From Frankiaceae bacterium (GTDB lineage: Bacteria > Actinomycetota > Actinomycetes > Mycobacteriales > SCTD01), in NCBI GenBank assembly GCA_016650445.1, contig JAENVS010000037.1, positions 1-42,323 on the forward strand: 42,323 nucleotides of DNA, read 5' to 3'. The translations under genes and the position numbers were made by a program. This document shows positions 27,883 to 36,690 of this stretch, piece after piece. Position 1 is the stretch's first letter. Every line of letters begins with the position of its first letter. The notes beneath the pieces were generated by a model. It did no database searches, was not told the origin of the DNA, and worked only from the letters and a program-made list of their open reading frames with translations.

Positions 27883-29216
27883 ATGCTCGGCTACCACGTA
27901 CCCGCACCGGATGAGGCGATGCTCATCTCGGGCGGCAAGACCAAGGGCTCGGACGCGCCGTTCAGAGTGGTCACTGGACGCGGTGCCTTCGCGATGCCGA
28001 TGTTTCGCAAGGTCCGCTTCATCACGCTGTCGATGTCGGAGTCGGAGGTCGGGGAGACCTGCGTGACGAAGCAGGGGATCGCACTCGAGGTCAAGGCGGT
28101 CATCGCCTTCAAAGTCGGTAATGACACGGCGTCCATCGTGAACGCGTCCCAGCGCTTCCTTTCCGATCAGTCTCAGATGTCTGTGCTCACCGGGCGCATC
28201 TTCTCGGGCCACCTTCGCTCGATCATCGGGTCGATGACGGTCGAGGAGATCGTGACCGAGCGCCAGAAGCTGGCCTCCGAGGTGTTGGACGGCTCCAAGG
28301 AGGAGATGGCCAAGATCGGCTTGACGGTGGACGCGCTGCAGATCCAGTCGATCGACGACATGGGGCTCGGCTACATCGCTGCCATGGCGGCTCCGCACAA
28401 TGCGGCGATCCAGCGAGCCGCGAAAGTCGCTGCCTCACAGGCCGATCAAGCGTCGTCCGAAGCCGAGCAGGCCTCGCTTCGGGCCCAAGCCGAGTACGCC
28501 CGGCAGACGCAGGTGGTGCAGGCGCAGTACGCCGCAGACGTCGAAGCGGCCAAGTCGTCCGCAGCGGCGACGGCGGCCATGGCGGCGCAGGAGTCAGCGC
28601 GCAATCAGGCCAGCTACGAAGCAGAGACCGCGGTAACGCGCTCCAAGGTCGCGCAGGTCGCCGCAGAGGCGCACCAGGAGTCCGAGCGCAATCAAGCCGA
28701 CTTCGCTCGGCAGACGGCCGTCGCCAGGGCCGAGTTCGCCGCCGAGACTCAGGCGGCCCAGGCGAAGGCAGACCAGTCGGGGCCGTTGGCTCATGCCCTC
28801 GCACAGCAGCAGGTGATCGACGCCCAGACCGCCCTCGCCGAACAGCAAGCGGAGCTTGCCCGCAAGACGCTCGTCTCGACGGTCATTCGGCCGGCCGAGG
28901 CAGATGCGGAGAAGGTCAAGATCCTCGCCGCGGCGGATGCCGAGCGAACCAAGATCCTCGCGGAGCCGCCCAGTCGCATGACCGCGTAGCGCTGGATCAG
29001 CAACTCATCGCGCAGCTGCCTCTCATCGTCGAAAAGGCGGCGCTGGGACTGGCCGGCGCACATCTCACCGTTCTCAACGGATCAGACGGCGTGACCGAGA
29101 TCGTCTCCTCACTCGCCGGCCAAGGGATGGCCATCCTGGACTCCATCAAGAACGGCGTCGCCGGCTCCAACGACCACCTGTACGCACGGCCGTCGCCGCT
29201 GTCAGCAAAAGCGTGA
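27883..29216 (+). pseudogene. Flotillin (SPFH domain), frameshifted near its 3' end
   Basis: This flotillin-type scaffold begins MLGYHVPAPDEAMLISGGK and has GAAGGAG upstream of ATG 27883. The SPFH domain covers about residues 1-160 (ALEVKAVIAFKVGND, FLSDQSQMSVLTGRI, MTVEEIVTERQKLASEV). A long Ala/Gln/Glu-rich coiled coil follows (about 175-355). The frame stops at 28987-28989, but the missing C-terminus continues in another frame: SHDRVALDQQLIAQLP through GAHLTVLNGSDGVTEI to a stop at 29214-29216. One base seems lost near 28965: gaggccgcccag would be expected where gagccgcccag stands. It is either a sequencing error or a real disruption of the oligomerisation tail. Without the shift the protein would be about 444 residues. 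It is the last member of the surface/importer gene run. Confidence 0.85.
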
Positions 29217-29325
29217 AACGAATCGGTCGCAAACCCTGGATGTCGCGCGTACGCTGACGTCTGCGGCGGGGCGGTCCTGACAGTGCTTGACCCCGGCAGT
29301 CCGCGCGAGCGCCCGGGGGGCGCCC

Positions 29326-29562
29326 ATGGAGACGCTTCATCTGCACCTCCGCAACGGGGAGGTCAGCTTTCGCTGCACGAGTTGTGCTCGTGAGTTCGCC
29401 ATCGACCGCGAGACAGCGTTCGTGCTGCAGCTGCGCGAGATCACCACGCATGCCTGCTCCACTCACGCCGCTGCCGAGGAGACCTTCCTGCTCGATGCCG
29501 AGGTCATCGACCTGGCGCAGGTGAGGGACGCGCCCCGAAGGCGGTCCGCTCAGGTCAGGTGA
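29326..29562 (+). CDS. Small putative zinc-binding protein
   Basis: This 78-residue protein starts at ATG 29326 (METLHLHLRNGEVSFRC). A CxxC knuckle (FRCTSCAREF) and a later cysteine/histidine cluster (TTHACSTHAA) could together bind zinc. The rest is acidic. No family was recognised. The hairpin GCGCCC-GGG-GGGCGC lies immediately upstream of the start and includes the only G-rich stretch that could act as ribosome binding site. The gene follows the flotillin after 110 nt on the same strand and converges with the next small gene; their ends abut at 29562/29563. Confidence 0.6.
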   Translation: METLHLHLRNGEVSFRCTSCAREFAIDRETAFVLQLREITTHACSTHAAAEETFLLDAEVIDLAQVRDAPRRRSAQVR

Positions 29563-29784
29563 CTACTCGCTGTACGCCGGGATCGTGTCCGGCGGGCTTG
29601 CGTGACGAACGGGCTCGAAGTGCACCCTCGCCACGTCGAGGAACTGGCTGCGCGCGGCCACCTGCGCGGCCCGTGCGGCCTCCGCTGCCTCCGCGGCTTC
29701 GGCGCGACGGCGGCGAAGCTGCACCGCGGCCTGCAGTGCGTTGCGTCGGGAACGCTCCTGGAGCAGGTCGGCTAAACGGCTCAT
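29563..29784 (-). CDS. Small helical Ala/Arg-rich protein
   Basis: This 73-residue protein starts at ATG 29784 (MSRLADLLQERSRRNALQAA), with AGGGGAT 7 nt upstream. Residues about 5-50 form a charged amphipathic helix, probably a coiled coil (RRRRAEAAEAAEAARAAQVAA). The tail is short and polar. Not recognised. It is divergent from a decayed GAF-ANTAR regulator whose start codon overlaps this one, and convergent with the zinc-binding candidate. Confidence 0.6.
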   Translation of the reverse strand: MSRLADLLQERSRRNALQAAVQLRRRRAEAAEAAEAARAAQVAARSQFLDVARVHFEPVRHASPPDTIPAYSE

Positions 29785-30421
29785 GGCAGATCCCCTGTCA
29801 GCCGAGAAGGCCCGCCGGGCTCTGGAGCGGGACGCGCGCGGCGCTTCACCCGCGCCGGTGCGCAAAAGGTACGCCTCGCAACGGAGCCCGCCAAGAGGGC
29901 AAATAAGTGACGCGTCGGACCATGGCGCCCAGTCCCGCGTCGAGGAGCTCTGCCGGGCCACGGTCGTGTCGCTGTCGTCCGACGGCGCGGCCGTCGTCCC
30001 GTTCGGGACGGGCCGGCCCAGCCTGGTGACGTCCACCGACGGGGGGATCCGGCTCGGCGTCCTGTCCGTCTACAGCGCAGGCGAGCCAGCTCCCGCGGCT
30101 GCTGCTGCCGGTCGCCCTGTTCGCCGCCGACACGGCAGTGCTCGCGGTCCTGGACGCCGAGCGCGAGACCGCTGATGCGCTTCCGCTGTCGGAACTCGGG
30201 CCGGATCTGGACTATCGCGTACACCAGGCAACTGGGATCGTGATGGGACAGACTGGTCTCGGCGCGCATCGCTGGACATGGGCCGCGCCTTCGAGGTCCT
30301 GAGGCGCTATGCCCGCGACCACAACCGGCGGCTCACCGCGGTTGCGGAGCTCGTCGTGGCCCGGGACGTCGACGCAACGGCAGTTCTCGATCACTCGCGG
30401 GCGCGGAAGTCGCCGCGTTGA
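29783..30421 (+). pseudogene. Decayed GAF-ANTAR antiterminator with two compensating frameshifts
   Basis: ANTAR proteins bind paired RNA hairpins to prevent transcription termination. Three segments read in two frames. Frame 1 runs from ATG 29783 (MADPLSAEKARRAL) through a shortened GAF-like region (VEELCRATVVSLSSDGAAVV, then GIRLGVLSVYSAG). From about 30084 the frame changes to SQLPRLLLPVALFAADTAVL and LDYRVHQATGIVMGQTGLGA, the start of the ANTAR helix bundle. From 30269 the first frame resumes as SLDMGRAFEVLRRYARDHNR and LTAVAELVVARD, ending at 30419-30421. The first shift is equivalent to one inserted base, the second to one lost base. The GAF core is also shorter than normal. Both shifts could be sequencing errors, but the internal GAF deletion indicates real decay. 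Confidence 0.72.
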
Positions 30422-30445
30422 CCTGGCCGTGAGCTCCCGGCCGGG

Positions 30446-30811
30446 TCAGGCGGCGCGGACGGCCGAGACGACGACCTCGGCCAGGTGTGACAGGTCGGTC
30501 TTGTCGATGCAGGCCACGACACCGATGCGGTAGGCCTCGGCGCGGTCCGCGTCGTCGAGGTACGCAGAGCAGATGACGATCGGCTGCTCGGGGTCGATCG
30601 CGAAGATCCGGCGGGCCACGTCGAGTCCGGACAGGCCTGGCATCCGCATGTCGAGGACGATGACGTCGGGACGATCGCGGGCCCAGGCCTCGAGGGCTTG
30701 CTCGCCGTCGGCGGCCTCGGCCGTGACCTCGCAGGCGCCGTCGAGCGTCAGGGACATGCCGATCAGAAGTCGCATGTCAGGCTCGTCGTCCACGATCAGG
30801 GTCGTCACCAC
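30446..30811 (-). CDS. Stand-alone response regulator receiver domain
   Basis: This 121-residue CheY-like protein consists only of a receiver domain. The acidic pocket DDE is at 8-10, the phosphoacceptor is Asp54 in VIVLDMRMPGLSG, the conserved hydroxyl is Ser82 in VICSAYLDD, and Lys104 is in ACIDKTD. There is no output domain, so it signals by protein contact. GTG 30811 or the next GTG (30808) is the start; GAGGAG upstream fits the second slightly better. No histidine kinase is adjacent. It could work with the GGDEF-EAL protein or the degenerate GAF kinase in this window, but that is only proximity. Confidence 0.92.
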   Translation of the reverse strand: MVTTLIVDDEPDMRLLIGMSLTLDGACEVTAEAADGEQALEAWARDRPDVIVLDMRMPGLSGLDVARRIFAIDPEQPIVICSAYLDDADRAEAYRIGVVACIDKTDLSHLAEVVVSAVRAA

Positions 30812-30944
30812 GGTGCTCCTCGTGCAGTTCTGGGTGATGTAAGCCTATCCAGATGCGGACAGATCGGGCCATAGTCCGTCGGCGCCCCTATGACTGGGCA
30901 CACCGGCGACCCACCATGAGGGCCGGACCCGCCCATCGGGCAGC

Positions 30945-31478
30945 ATGGCGCGCATGACCGACCCGGCGGACGTCGACCGCGCGGAGGTTGAGGCGGCGTT
31001 CCGGCAGCACTGGACCGTCGGCTGCGTCGAGGAGAACTGGGCGGCCTGGCCGGACCGGCTCACCGAGGACGTGGACTACGTCGAGCACGTGTACGGCGAG
31101 ATGCGCGGCCGCGAGGCGGTGCGGAGCTGGATCGTCAGCCTGATGGAGCAGCGCGCCGACGTGCACGCCCTGCTCGACTGGTACGTCATCAGCGGCTCGC
31201 GGCTGATCCTGAACATGACCAACCGCTACTACCACCCCGATCCAGCCGGCGCGCCGTTCGACTTCCCCGGGCTGACGGTCCTCGGGTACGCCGGTGACGG
31301 GCTGTTCGGCTACCAGGAGGACTACTGGAGCCAGCGGCTGGCGAAGGTCGCCTACCTGTCGTGGGCGGCCGCGGTCGAGCAGGCCGGCGGACGCGGGCTG
31401 GACGGCGACCGGTTCGAGCAGTTGGAGCGAGAGCGCAAGGCGCAGAACCTCGCCGTCCTGGCTCGAGGCGCGGGCTAG
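30945..31478 (+). CDS. NTF2-like (SnoaL-like) fold protein
   Basis: This soluble protein is 174-177 residues. The N-terminal segment VEAAFRQHWTVGCVEENWAAWPDRLTEDVDYVEH (about 12-45, two parts) has the helix and strand pattern of NTF2/SnoaL cone folds. The phrase YGEMRGREAVRSWIVSLMEQ matches the conserved G-x-E-A-V-R-x-W turn. Such folds act as polyketide cyclases, hydratases or ligand binders; the activity here is unknown. Either ATG 30945 or 30954 (MTDPADVD) may be the start, and neither has a strong ribosome binding site. It converges with the GGDEF-EAL gene, with 9 nt between the stops. Confidence 0.82.
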   Translation: MARMTDPADVDRAEVEAAFRQHWTVGCVEENWAAWPDRLTEDVDYVEHVYGEMRGREAVRSWIVSLMEQRADVHALLDWYVISGSRLILNMTNRYYHPDPAGAPFDFPGLTVLGYAGDGLFGYQEDYWSQRLAKVAYLSWAAAVEQAGGRGLDGDRFEQLERERKAQNLAVLARGAG

Positions 31479-31487
31479 CGCCTTGCG

Positions 31488-33959
31488 TCATTTCGCGAAG
31501 CGGGTCTTGCGCGCGATCGGCACGACGACGTCGGCGGACCAGCCCTCCAGCCACGGCGCGATGTCCTCGGGGGGCAGTGGGCGGCTCATCCAGTAGCCCT
31601 GCGCGACGTCCGCACCGAGCTCGGCGAGCCGGACGAGCGTGCGCTCGTCCTCCACGCCCTCGGCCACGACGGTCATCCGCAAACGGTGCACCATCGCGAT
31701 GACGGCGGTGACGATCGCCTCGTCGTCGCCGTCGTCGACCATGCCGGTGACGAAGGACTTGTCGATCTTGATCTCGTGCACGGGGAGCCGCTTGAGGTAG
31801 GACAGCGACGAGTGCCCGACACCGAGGTCGTCGACAGAGAGCCGTACGCCGGAGCGTCGCAGGTCCCACAGGACATCGATCGCCCGCTCCGGGTCGTCCA
31901 TCAGGGCGCCTTCGGTGATCTCCAGCGTCAGCCGGGCGGCCGGCACGCGGGTCTCGGTCAGCAGATCCGCCAGCAGCTGCGAGAACGCCGGGTCGTGCAG
32001 GGTCCGGGGCGAGATGTTGACGGCGACACCGAGGTCGAGACCCTGCTCGAGCCACTGCCGGCACTGCCCGAGGGCCGTGCGCAGGACCCACTCCGTCAGG
32101 GGAGCGATCAGGCCGGTCTGCTCGGCGATGCCGATGAAGTCGTCCGGCGGGATCATGCCTCGCACCGGGTGGCGCCAGCGCACGAGCGCCTCGACGCCGT
32201 GCACGTCCTTGCCGCGGGTCTGCGTCTTGGGCTGGTAGGCCAGCACGAGGTCACCGTTGGCGATGGCTGCGCGCAGGTCGGCGACAAGGGCGAGCCGGGC
32301 CGCCGAGTTGTGGTCGCGGTCGGGGGCGTAGACGGCCACGCCGCCGTGGGTGTCCTTCGCGGCGTACATCGCTACGTCGGCGCGGCGCAGGAGCGTCGCG
32401 ATGTCGGTGCCGTGCTCGGGGGAGAGAGCGATCCCGACGCTGGCGTCGACGGTCAGCGTCACGCCGACGACGTCGAGCGGTGCGATGAGGGCGAGGCGGA
32501 TCTCCTCGGCAAGGCGCGTCGCGTCACGCAGGTCTGCGTCGACCATGACCACGGCGAACTCGTCGCCGCCCAGACGCGCGACGCACGAGCTGGGCGCGAT
32601 CAACGCGCTCAGGCGCCGACCGACCTCCTGCAGGACGGCGTCACCGGCAGCGTGCCCGAGGGTGTCGTTGATCTCCTTGAAGCGATCGAGGTCGAGCAGC
32701 AGCACCGCGCACTGGTCCGTCGCCTCGAGTGAGGCCGTCGAGGTCCGGTCGAACAGGAGGCGGTTGGGCAGGGCGGTGAGCGAGTCGTGCATCGCCTGGT
32801 GCTCGTTCTCCGAGACCTGGTCGCGCAGCCGGTCGGCGAGGCGGCCGTTGTGCAGGCCGATCGCGGCGTGCCCGGCGACGGCCTCGAGCAGCCGCAGGTC
32901 GGACTGCTCCAGGCCGCCGACGTCGCCCATGCGGCCGGAGACGGTGATGGCACCGACGGGACCCGATTCGCCGTGCAGTAGGACCGTGAGGGACTCGACG
33001 TGCGTCCCGCGCCGGGGGAGGCCCTCGGAGGTCTCGACCGCCCGGCGCTCGGGCGAGCAGCTGCGGATGCCGGCATCGGTGCCGATCCATGCGTGGGCCG
33101 GGTCGAGGTCGGACGCGTGCAGGTCGAGGCGTACGACGGCCACCTCGAGCAGCTCGCGCACACCGGTGAGCACCTCGCGTACGACGACGTCGAGGTGCAG
33201 GTCACCGCCGCCGATGCGACGGGTGAACTCGTGCAGGCGCTCCATCGCGTCGTGACGGCGGAGCAGGGCGATGTGCGCCCGGTTGGCGAGGAGCAGGAAC
33301 GCCGCGAGGACCGCCACGATCCACAGGGCCCGCCAGTCGGTGTGCCACACGACGAGGGCGATCAGGGCGAAGCACCCGTTGGCGCCGGCGACCGCGAGGC
33401 TGGTCAGCACGGTGCTGGCGCGGACCCGAGCGCCACCACCGCGGACGGCGATCACGGTGGACACGGCTGCCGACGACGTCAGCTCGACGAGGATCGCGGC
33501 GGTGAAGGCGGCGGCGAAGCCGCGCACGCCGTACGGCGACCCCGGGCCCGAGATCAGCGTCCAGACCCCGACGGCGATGACCGAGCTGAACCAGCCCTGC
33601 GCGAGGTTGAAGCCGAGCTTGACCGGGCTCTGCTTGCGGTGCCAGAACAGTGCGATCGCGACGCCGGCGAGCCGCGCGGTGATGACCGAGCTCGGCGGCG
33701 CCAGGAACAGGCCCAGGACGAACGGCAGCTCCGCGAAGGAGATCGTGTGGGCGTCGCGGCCGACGGTGATGTGCACCACCGCGATCTCGGTCGCCACGAA
33801 CAGCGCGACCAGCGCGGCCCACGGCAGGTGCCCGCCGGAGGGAGGCGCCGGGTGGCCGAGGACGGTCGTGACGTGCAGGACTGCGGCCCCCGCCGCAAGG
33901 ATCGCGGTGAGGGCCCAGACCCGTGCCGTTCGTGACGGCGCGGCTGCCGTGTCAGTCAC
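31488..33959 (-). CDS. Membrane-bound GGDEF-EAL cyclic-di-GMP protein
   Basis: This 823-residue bifunctional c-di-GMP enzyme has seven or so N-terminal membrane helices (about 10-235, MASE-like), then a GAF-like domain (about 250-395). The GGDEF diguanylate cyclase domain contains intact GGDEF at about 462 and LDLDRFKEINDTLGH. The EAL phosphodiesterase domain has VEALVRWRHP (about 588), VAVNISPRTL, LEITEGAL, DDLGVGHSSLSYLK, EIKIDKSFV, VAEGVED and QGYWMSRPLP. The metal and catalytic residues are present; the loop DDFGTG appears as DDLGVG. Both activities may therefore be retained. GTG 33959 overlaps the upstream protease gene by 8 nt on the same strand, suggesting co-translation. It may control a secreted or surface behaviour such as attachment. 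Confidence 0.93.
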   Translation of the reverse strand: MTDTAAAPSRTARVWALTAILAAGAAVLHVTTVLGHPAPPSGGHLPWAALVALFVATEIAVVHITVGRDAHTISFAELPFVLGLFLAPPSSVITARLAGVAIALFWHRKQSPVKLGFNLAQGWFSSVIAVGVWTLISGPGSPYGVRGFAAAFTAAILVELTSSAAVSTVIAVRGGGARVRASTVLTSLAVAGANGCFALIALVVWHTDWRALWIVAVLAAFLLLANRAHIALLRRHDAMERLHEFTRRIGGGDLHLDVVVREVLTGVRELLEVAVVRLDLHASDLDPAHAWIGTDAGIRSCSPERRAVETSEGLPRRGTHVESLTVLLHGESGPVGAITVSGRMGDVGGLEQSDLRLLEAVAGHAAIGLHNGRLADRLRDQVSENEHQAMHDSLTALPNRLLFDRTSTASLEATDQCAVLLLDLDRFKEINDTLGHAAGDAVLQEVGRRLSALIAPSSCVARLGGDEFAVVMVDADLRDATRLAEEIRLALIAPLDVVGVTLTVDASVGIALSPEHGTDIATLLRRADVAMYAAKDTHGGVAVYAPDRDHNSAARLALVADLRAAIANGDLVLAYQPKTQTRGKDVHGVEALVRWRHPVRGMIPPDDFIGIAEQTGLIAPLTEWVLRTALGQCRQWLEQGLDLGVAVNISPRTLHDPAFSQLLADLLTETRVPAARLTLEITEGALMDDPERAIDVLWDLRRSGVRLSVDDLGVGHSSLSYLKRLPVHEIKIDKSFVTGMVDDGDDEAIVTAVIAMVHRLRMTVVAEGVEDERTLVRLAELGADVAQGYWMSRPLPPEDIAPWLEGWSADVVVPIARKTRFAK

Positions 33960-35544
33960 CGTGGGCCGAGGACCAGGTGCTGCCGCTCCACGTGCTGCCC
34001 GACCAGGTGCTGGCGCTCCAGGTGCTGCCGCTCCACGTGCTGCCGCTCCACGTGCTGCCCGACCAGGTGCTGGCGCTCCACGTGCTGCCGGACCAGGTGC
34101 TGCCGCTCCACGTGCTGCCGCTCCACGTGCTGCCCGACCAGAGCGAGCTGCTGGTGCAGAAGCACGTGCCGGCCCAGACCGAGCCGTTCCACACGCCGCC
34201 GTTCCAGGCTGTCCCGCTGCTGCTCCTGGGGGCCCAGACGGACGGGACCCACGCCTTGCCGAAGATGTCGCGCTCGCCGGTCAGGTCGGACGCGCCGCCC
34301 TGCCCGACGTGGTGGGTGCCACGGGCTGCTTCGAGCGAGCCGAGACCGGTCGACGTCGCGAAGCCTTGTGCGATGAGCGGGCGCGGCGCGGCCGCTGCGG
34401 CGATCACGTTGATGAGGCCGGAGCCGGCCGCCTGGACACCGCCGACGACGGGCTGTGCCGTCACCATGAGCAGGCGCTTGATGTCGTCCGGGGTGAGGTC
34501 GGGGCGCTGCTGCAGCATCAGGGCGATGGCACCGGAGACCACGGCGGTTGCTTCCGACGTACCACTGCCCTTGAAGAAGCGGCTGTCGACGCGGGCGCCG
34601 GGGTACTCGACGTCGATGACCGAGCCGGGGTTGCGCAGCGACACGACCGACTGGCCCGGAGCGACGACGTCGACGTGCCGGCCGAGCGAGCCGCGTGCGG
34701 AGAACGCCGGAACGGTGTCGTCGACGCTGCTGTCGGTGCCGCGGGTGTCGTCGGCGCCGACCGCGATGACGAACGGGTCGCGCGCGGGGTTGTCGAGCGA
34801 CGGCCGGCTGGTGCCGCCGTTGCCGCCGGAGACGACGACGGCGATGCCGGCGCGCCAGGCATTCTCGATCGCGTGGGTCAGCGGGTCGAGGGTCGTCGCC
34901 TGGGTGCCGTCGGTGCCGAAGGAGAGGTTGAGGACCCGGATGTTCATGCCGTTGTCGTTGCGGTTCTGGACGACCCAGTCGACCGCCGCGATCAGCTGGG
35001 AGACGTCGGCGCTGCCCTCGTGCGCGCCCACGCGGACGCTGAGCAGCGTCGCCTGAGGAGCGATGCCCTTGAATCCCGTAGAGGTGCCGTCGTTGCCGGC
35101 GATGATGCCGGCCATGTGCGTGCCGTGGCCGAATGCATCGAGGTTGCCCTGCGGGCCTTGGCTGCTCAGCGAGAGATCCGGGCCGACGACGACGTTGCCG
35201 GACCTGAGTCCCTGGACCGGGACGACGCCGGTGTCGATGAGGGCCACGCCGACGCCCTTGCCGGTGTAGCCCTTCGCCCACATGTCGTCGGCGTTGACGG
35301 CAGAGGCGACGGCAGGCATGCGGGTAGCAGACGGGGCGTAACCCCAGTCGGCTCCGCCCAGCAGCCCGGTGGTGGTGTCGAGCACGTTGGTGACGACGCC
35401 GATCGTCCCGCCGACGGTGCCGAGAAGCCCGCCGAGCAGGCCGGCCTGGGCGGGGGTCGCTCCGGTGACGCTCAGCGCGGCCGCGACGAGGACGGTCGCG
35501 CCTACCCGGCGGGTCCGGTGCGTGGCCTGGCGGTCCGACATCAT
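33952..35544 (-). CDS. Secreted subtilisin-like protease with Trp pentapeptide repeats
   Basis: This S8-family protease is about 530 residues if started at ATG 35544 or 35541 (MSDRQATHRTRRVGATVLVAA), giving a good signal peptide to about residue 34; the frame is open up to 35637. The triad is visible: Asp at about 102 (VALIDTGVVP), His at about 139 (GHGTHMAGIIAG) and Ser at about 327 (GTSEATAVVSG). The C-terminus (about 467-527) is a run of eleven or more S-G/A-S-T-W units, preceded by degenerate WNGGVWNGSVW. Tail repeats of this type occur in other actinobacterial S8 proteases; they may bind cell-wall glycans or oligomerise, which is not established. The stop overlaps the GGDEF-EAL start. 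Confidence 0.92.
   Translation of the reverse strand: MMSDRQATHRTRRVGATVLVAAALSVTGATPAQAGLLGGLLGTVGGTIGVVTNVLDTTTGLLGGADWGYAPSATRMPAVASAVNADDMWAKGYTGKGVGVALIDTGVVPVQGLRSGNVVVGPDLSLSSQGPQGNLDAFGHGTHMAGIIAGNDGTSTGFKGIAPQATLLSVRVGAHEGSADVSQLIAAVDWVVQNRNDNGMNIRVLNLSFGTDGTQATTLDPLTHAIENAWRAGIAVVVSGGNGGTSRPSLDNPARDPFVIAVGADDTRGTDSSVDDTVPAFSARGSLGRHVDVVAPGQSVVSLRNPGSVIDVEYPGARVDSRFFKGSGTSEATAVVSGAIALMLQQRPDLTPDDIKRLLMVTAQPVVGGVQAAGSGLINVIAAAAAPRPLIAQGFATSTGLGSLEAARGTHHVGQGGASDLTGERDIFGKAWVPSVWAPRSSSGTAWNGGVWNGSVWAGTCFCTSSSLWSGSTWSGSTWSGSTWSGSTWSASTWSGSTWSGSTWSGSTWSASTWSGSTWSGSTWSSAHGD
33977..34142. repeat. 15-bp tandem repeat array encoding WSGST units
   Basis: About eleven 15-bp units alternate between types such as tgctgccgctccacg and tgctgcccgaccagg. 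They encode the C-terminal Trp pentapeptide repeats of the S8 protease. Several neighbouring units are identical in DNA, which points to recent duplication. The region stays open in other frames and creates a false plus-strand ORF. Confidence 0.93.
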
Positions 35545-35730
35545 GTCCCCCGTGTCCGGCTGGGCCCACATGGTCAAGGGGCCTCTGGTGCCGTTCATGG
35601 AGGTCTTCGGCGCAGAGAAGCCACTTGTTTCGGACATCTCGGCAAAATGGGCTCAAGGCACTAGCGCGCGTAGGAGCCGGACGACAACGGGACTACGTGG
35701 CCGGTCGGGGCGTTGCGCCGTTCGGCCGTA

Positions 35731-36639
35731 TCAGATGCGGAAGTCCGTCCGGAGCGACGGTGCGGTCGCGGCCGCGCGCAGGGGCTGGGTCGCCGTCAGC
35801 TCGGCCAGGTAGCGGGTCAGCGAGTAGTGGGTCAGCGCCCGGCTGGTCACGACCTGCGAGGTGTACGGAGAGATGACGACGGTCAGGATCGTGTTGTCGC
35901 CGCTGAAGTCGTCCTCGTCGAACGTGACGATGATGGCGAGCCGTCCGGCCCGGTAGTCGGGCCCCTGCATCACCACGGGCAGCCAGCTCTTGAGCCAGGC
36001 GTCGGACCTCGCCAGCGAGCAGTCGTGGCCGTCGTTGCAGATGTCCGGGATGAGCAGGCCGACGTTCGGCAGCCGACCCTGGCTGATGTCGCTCCGCAGG
36101 GCACCCGCCGAAGGGGTGCCCGAGGGCACGTTGAAGCGCCGGCAGTTGCTGCGCGGCCCCGCATCCGAGAAGTACGGCCACGGGTTGTGCTTCACGGCGT
36201 ACCGCGCAGTCGAGGTGAGCGCGCAGTTCGAGGGCATCGCCTCGGCGTACGTCTTCGCCGTTCGCCCGCTCGCGATGATGCGGTCGAAGGCGCTCGGACC
36301 CGCGATGCGGTGGCTGGCCGGCCCGCGGTCGTCCTGCACGCCGAACGTCGAGCCGCCCGCGATCGCAAGGTAGTTCGGCAGGGACGGGTGGGTGACGGCC
36401 CGGTAGTGCGTGGCCCGGCCGTGCTTGGCGGCCAGGGACGCGAGGTAGGGCATGCCCAGCAGCGCCGAGCGGGCCGTCCGGTTCTCCTCGACCACGATGA
36501 GGACCTTGACCGGGCGCTGTGCGGTCGGCTGCACCCACAGCGCGGCGGCCGGCGACCGCACGTGGGACGCGGGCGACGCGCAGGCCGTCGCCACCGCACA
36601 GGCGATGAGCAGTACGGCGATGCGGCGAGGGCGACCCAC
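35731..36639 (-). CDS. Exported phosphoesterase / acid phosphatase-type lipoprotein
   Basis: This 302-residue exported protein is of the phosphoesterase family (PF04185-like, related to AcpA and phospholipase C-type enzymes). The N-terminus MGRPRRIAVLLIACAVATAC has a short hydrophobic core with cysteines at 14 and 20; LIAC fits a lipobox. Conserved segments are IVVEENRT (metal ligands and nucleophile region), HPSLPNYLAIAGGSTFG, LLIPDICNDGHDC and IVTFDEDD with a late metal-binding aspartate pair. All key motifs are in order and the length is typical, so it is probably active on extracellular phosphomonoesters or phospholipids. It is separated from the protease gene by a 186-nt gap that probably holds the protease promoter. 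Confidence 0.88.
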   Translation of the reverse strand: MGRPRRIAVLLIACAVATACASPASHVRSPAAALWVQPTAQRPVKVLIVVEENRTARSALLGMPYLASLAAKHGRATHYRAVTHPSLPNYLAIAGGSTFGVQDDRGPASHRIAGPSAFDRIIASGRTAKTYAEAMPSNCALTSTARYAVKHNPWPYFSDAGPRSNCRRFNVPSGTPSAGALRSDISQGRLPNVGLLIPDICNDGHDCSLARSDAWLKSWLPVVMQGPDYRAGRLAIIVTFDEDDFSGDNTILTVVISPYTSQVVTSRALTHYSLTRYLAELTATQPLRAAATAPSLRTDFRI

Positions 36640-36690
36640 GCCGGCCAGTCTGCGTCACCAAAGCCCTGGCTGGCTCGTTGTCAGATCACC

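Noticed and set aside
28989..29216. Separate small gene after the flotillin stop
   Set aside because: It is the out-of-frame end of the flotillin (LDQQLIAQLP, LTVLNG), not an independent gene.
33923..35056. 377-codon plus-strand frame with VLPLHVLP repeats
   Set aside because: The repeats are the complement of the protease's Trp pentapeptide repeats; the antisense frame is open only for that reason.
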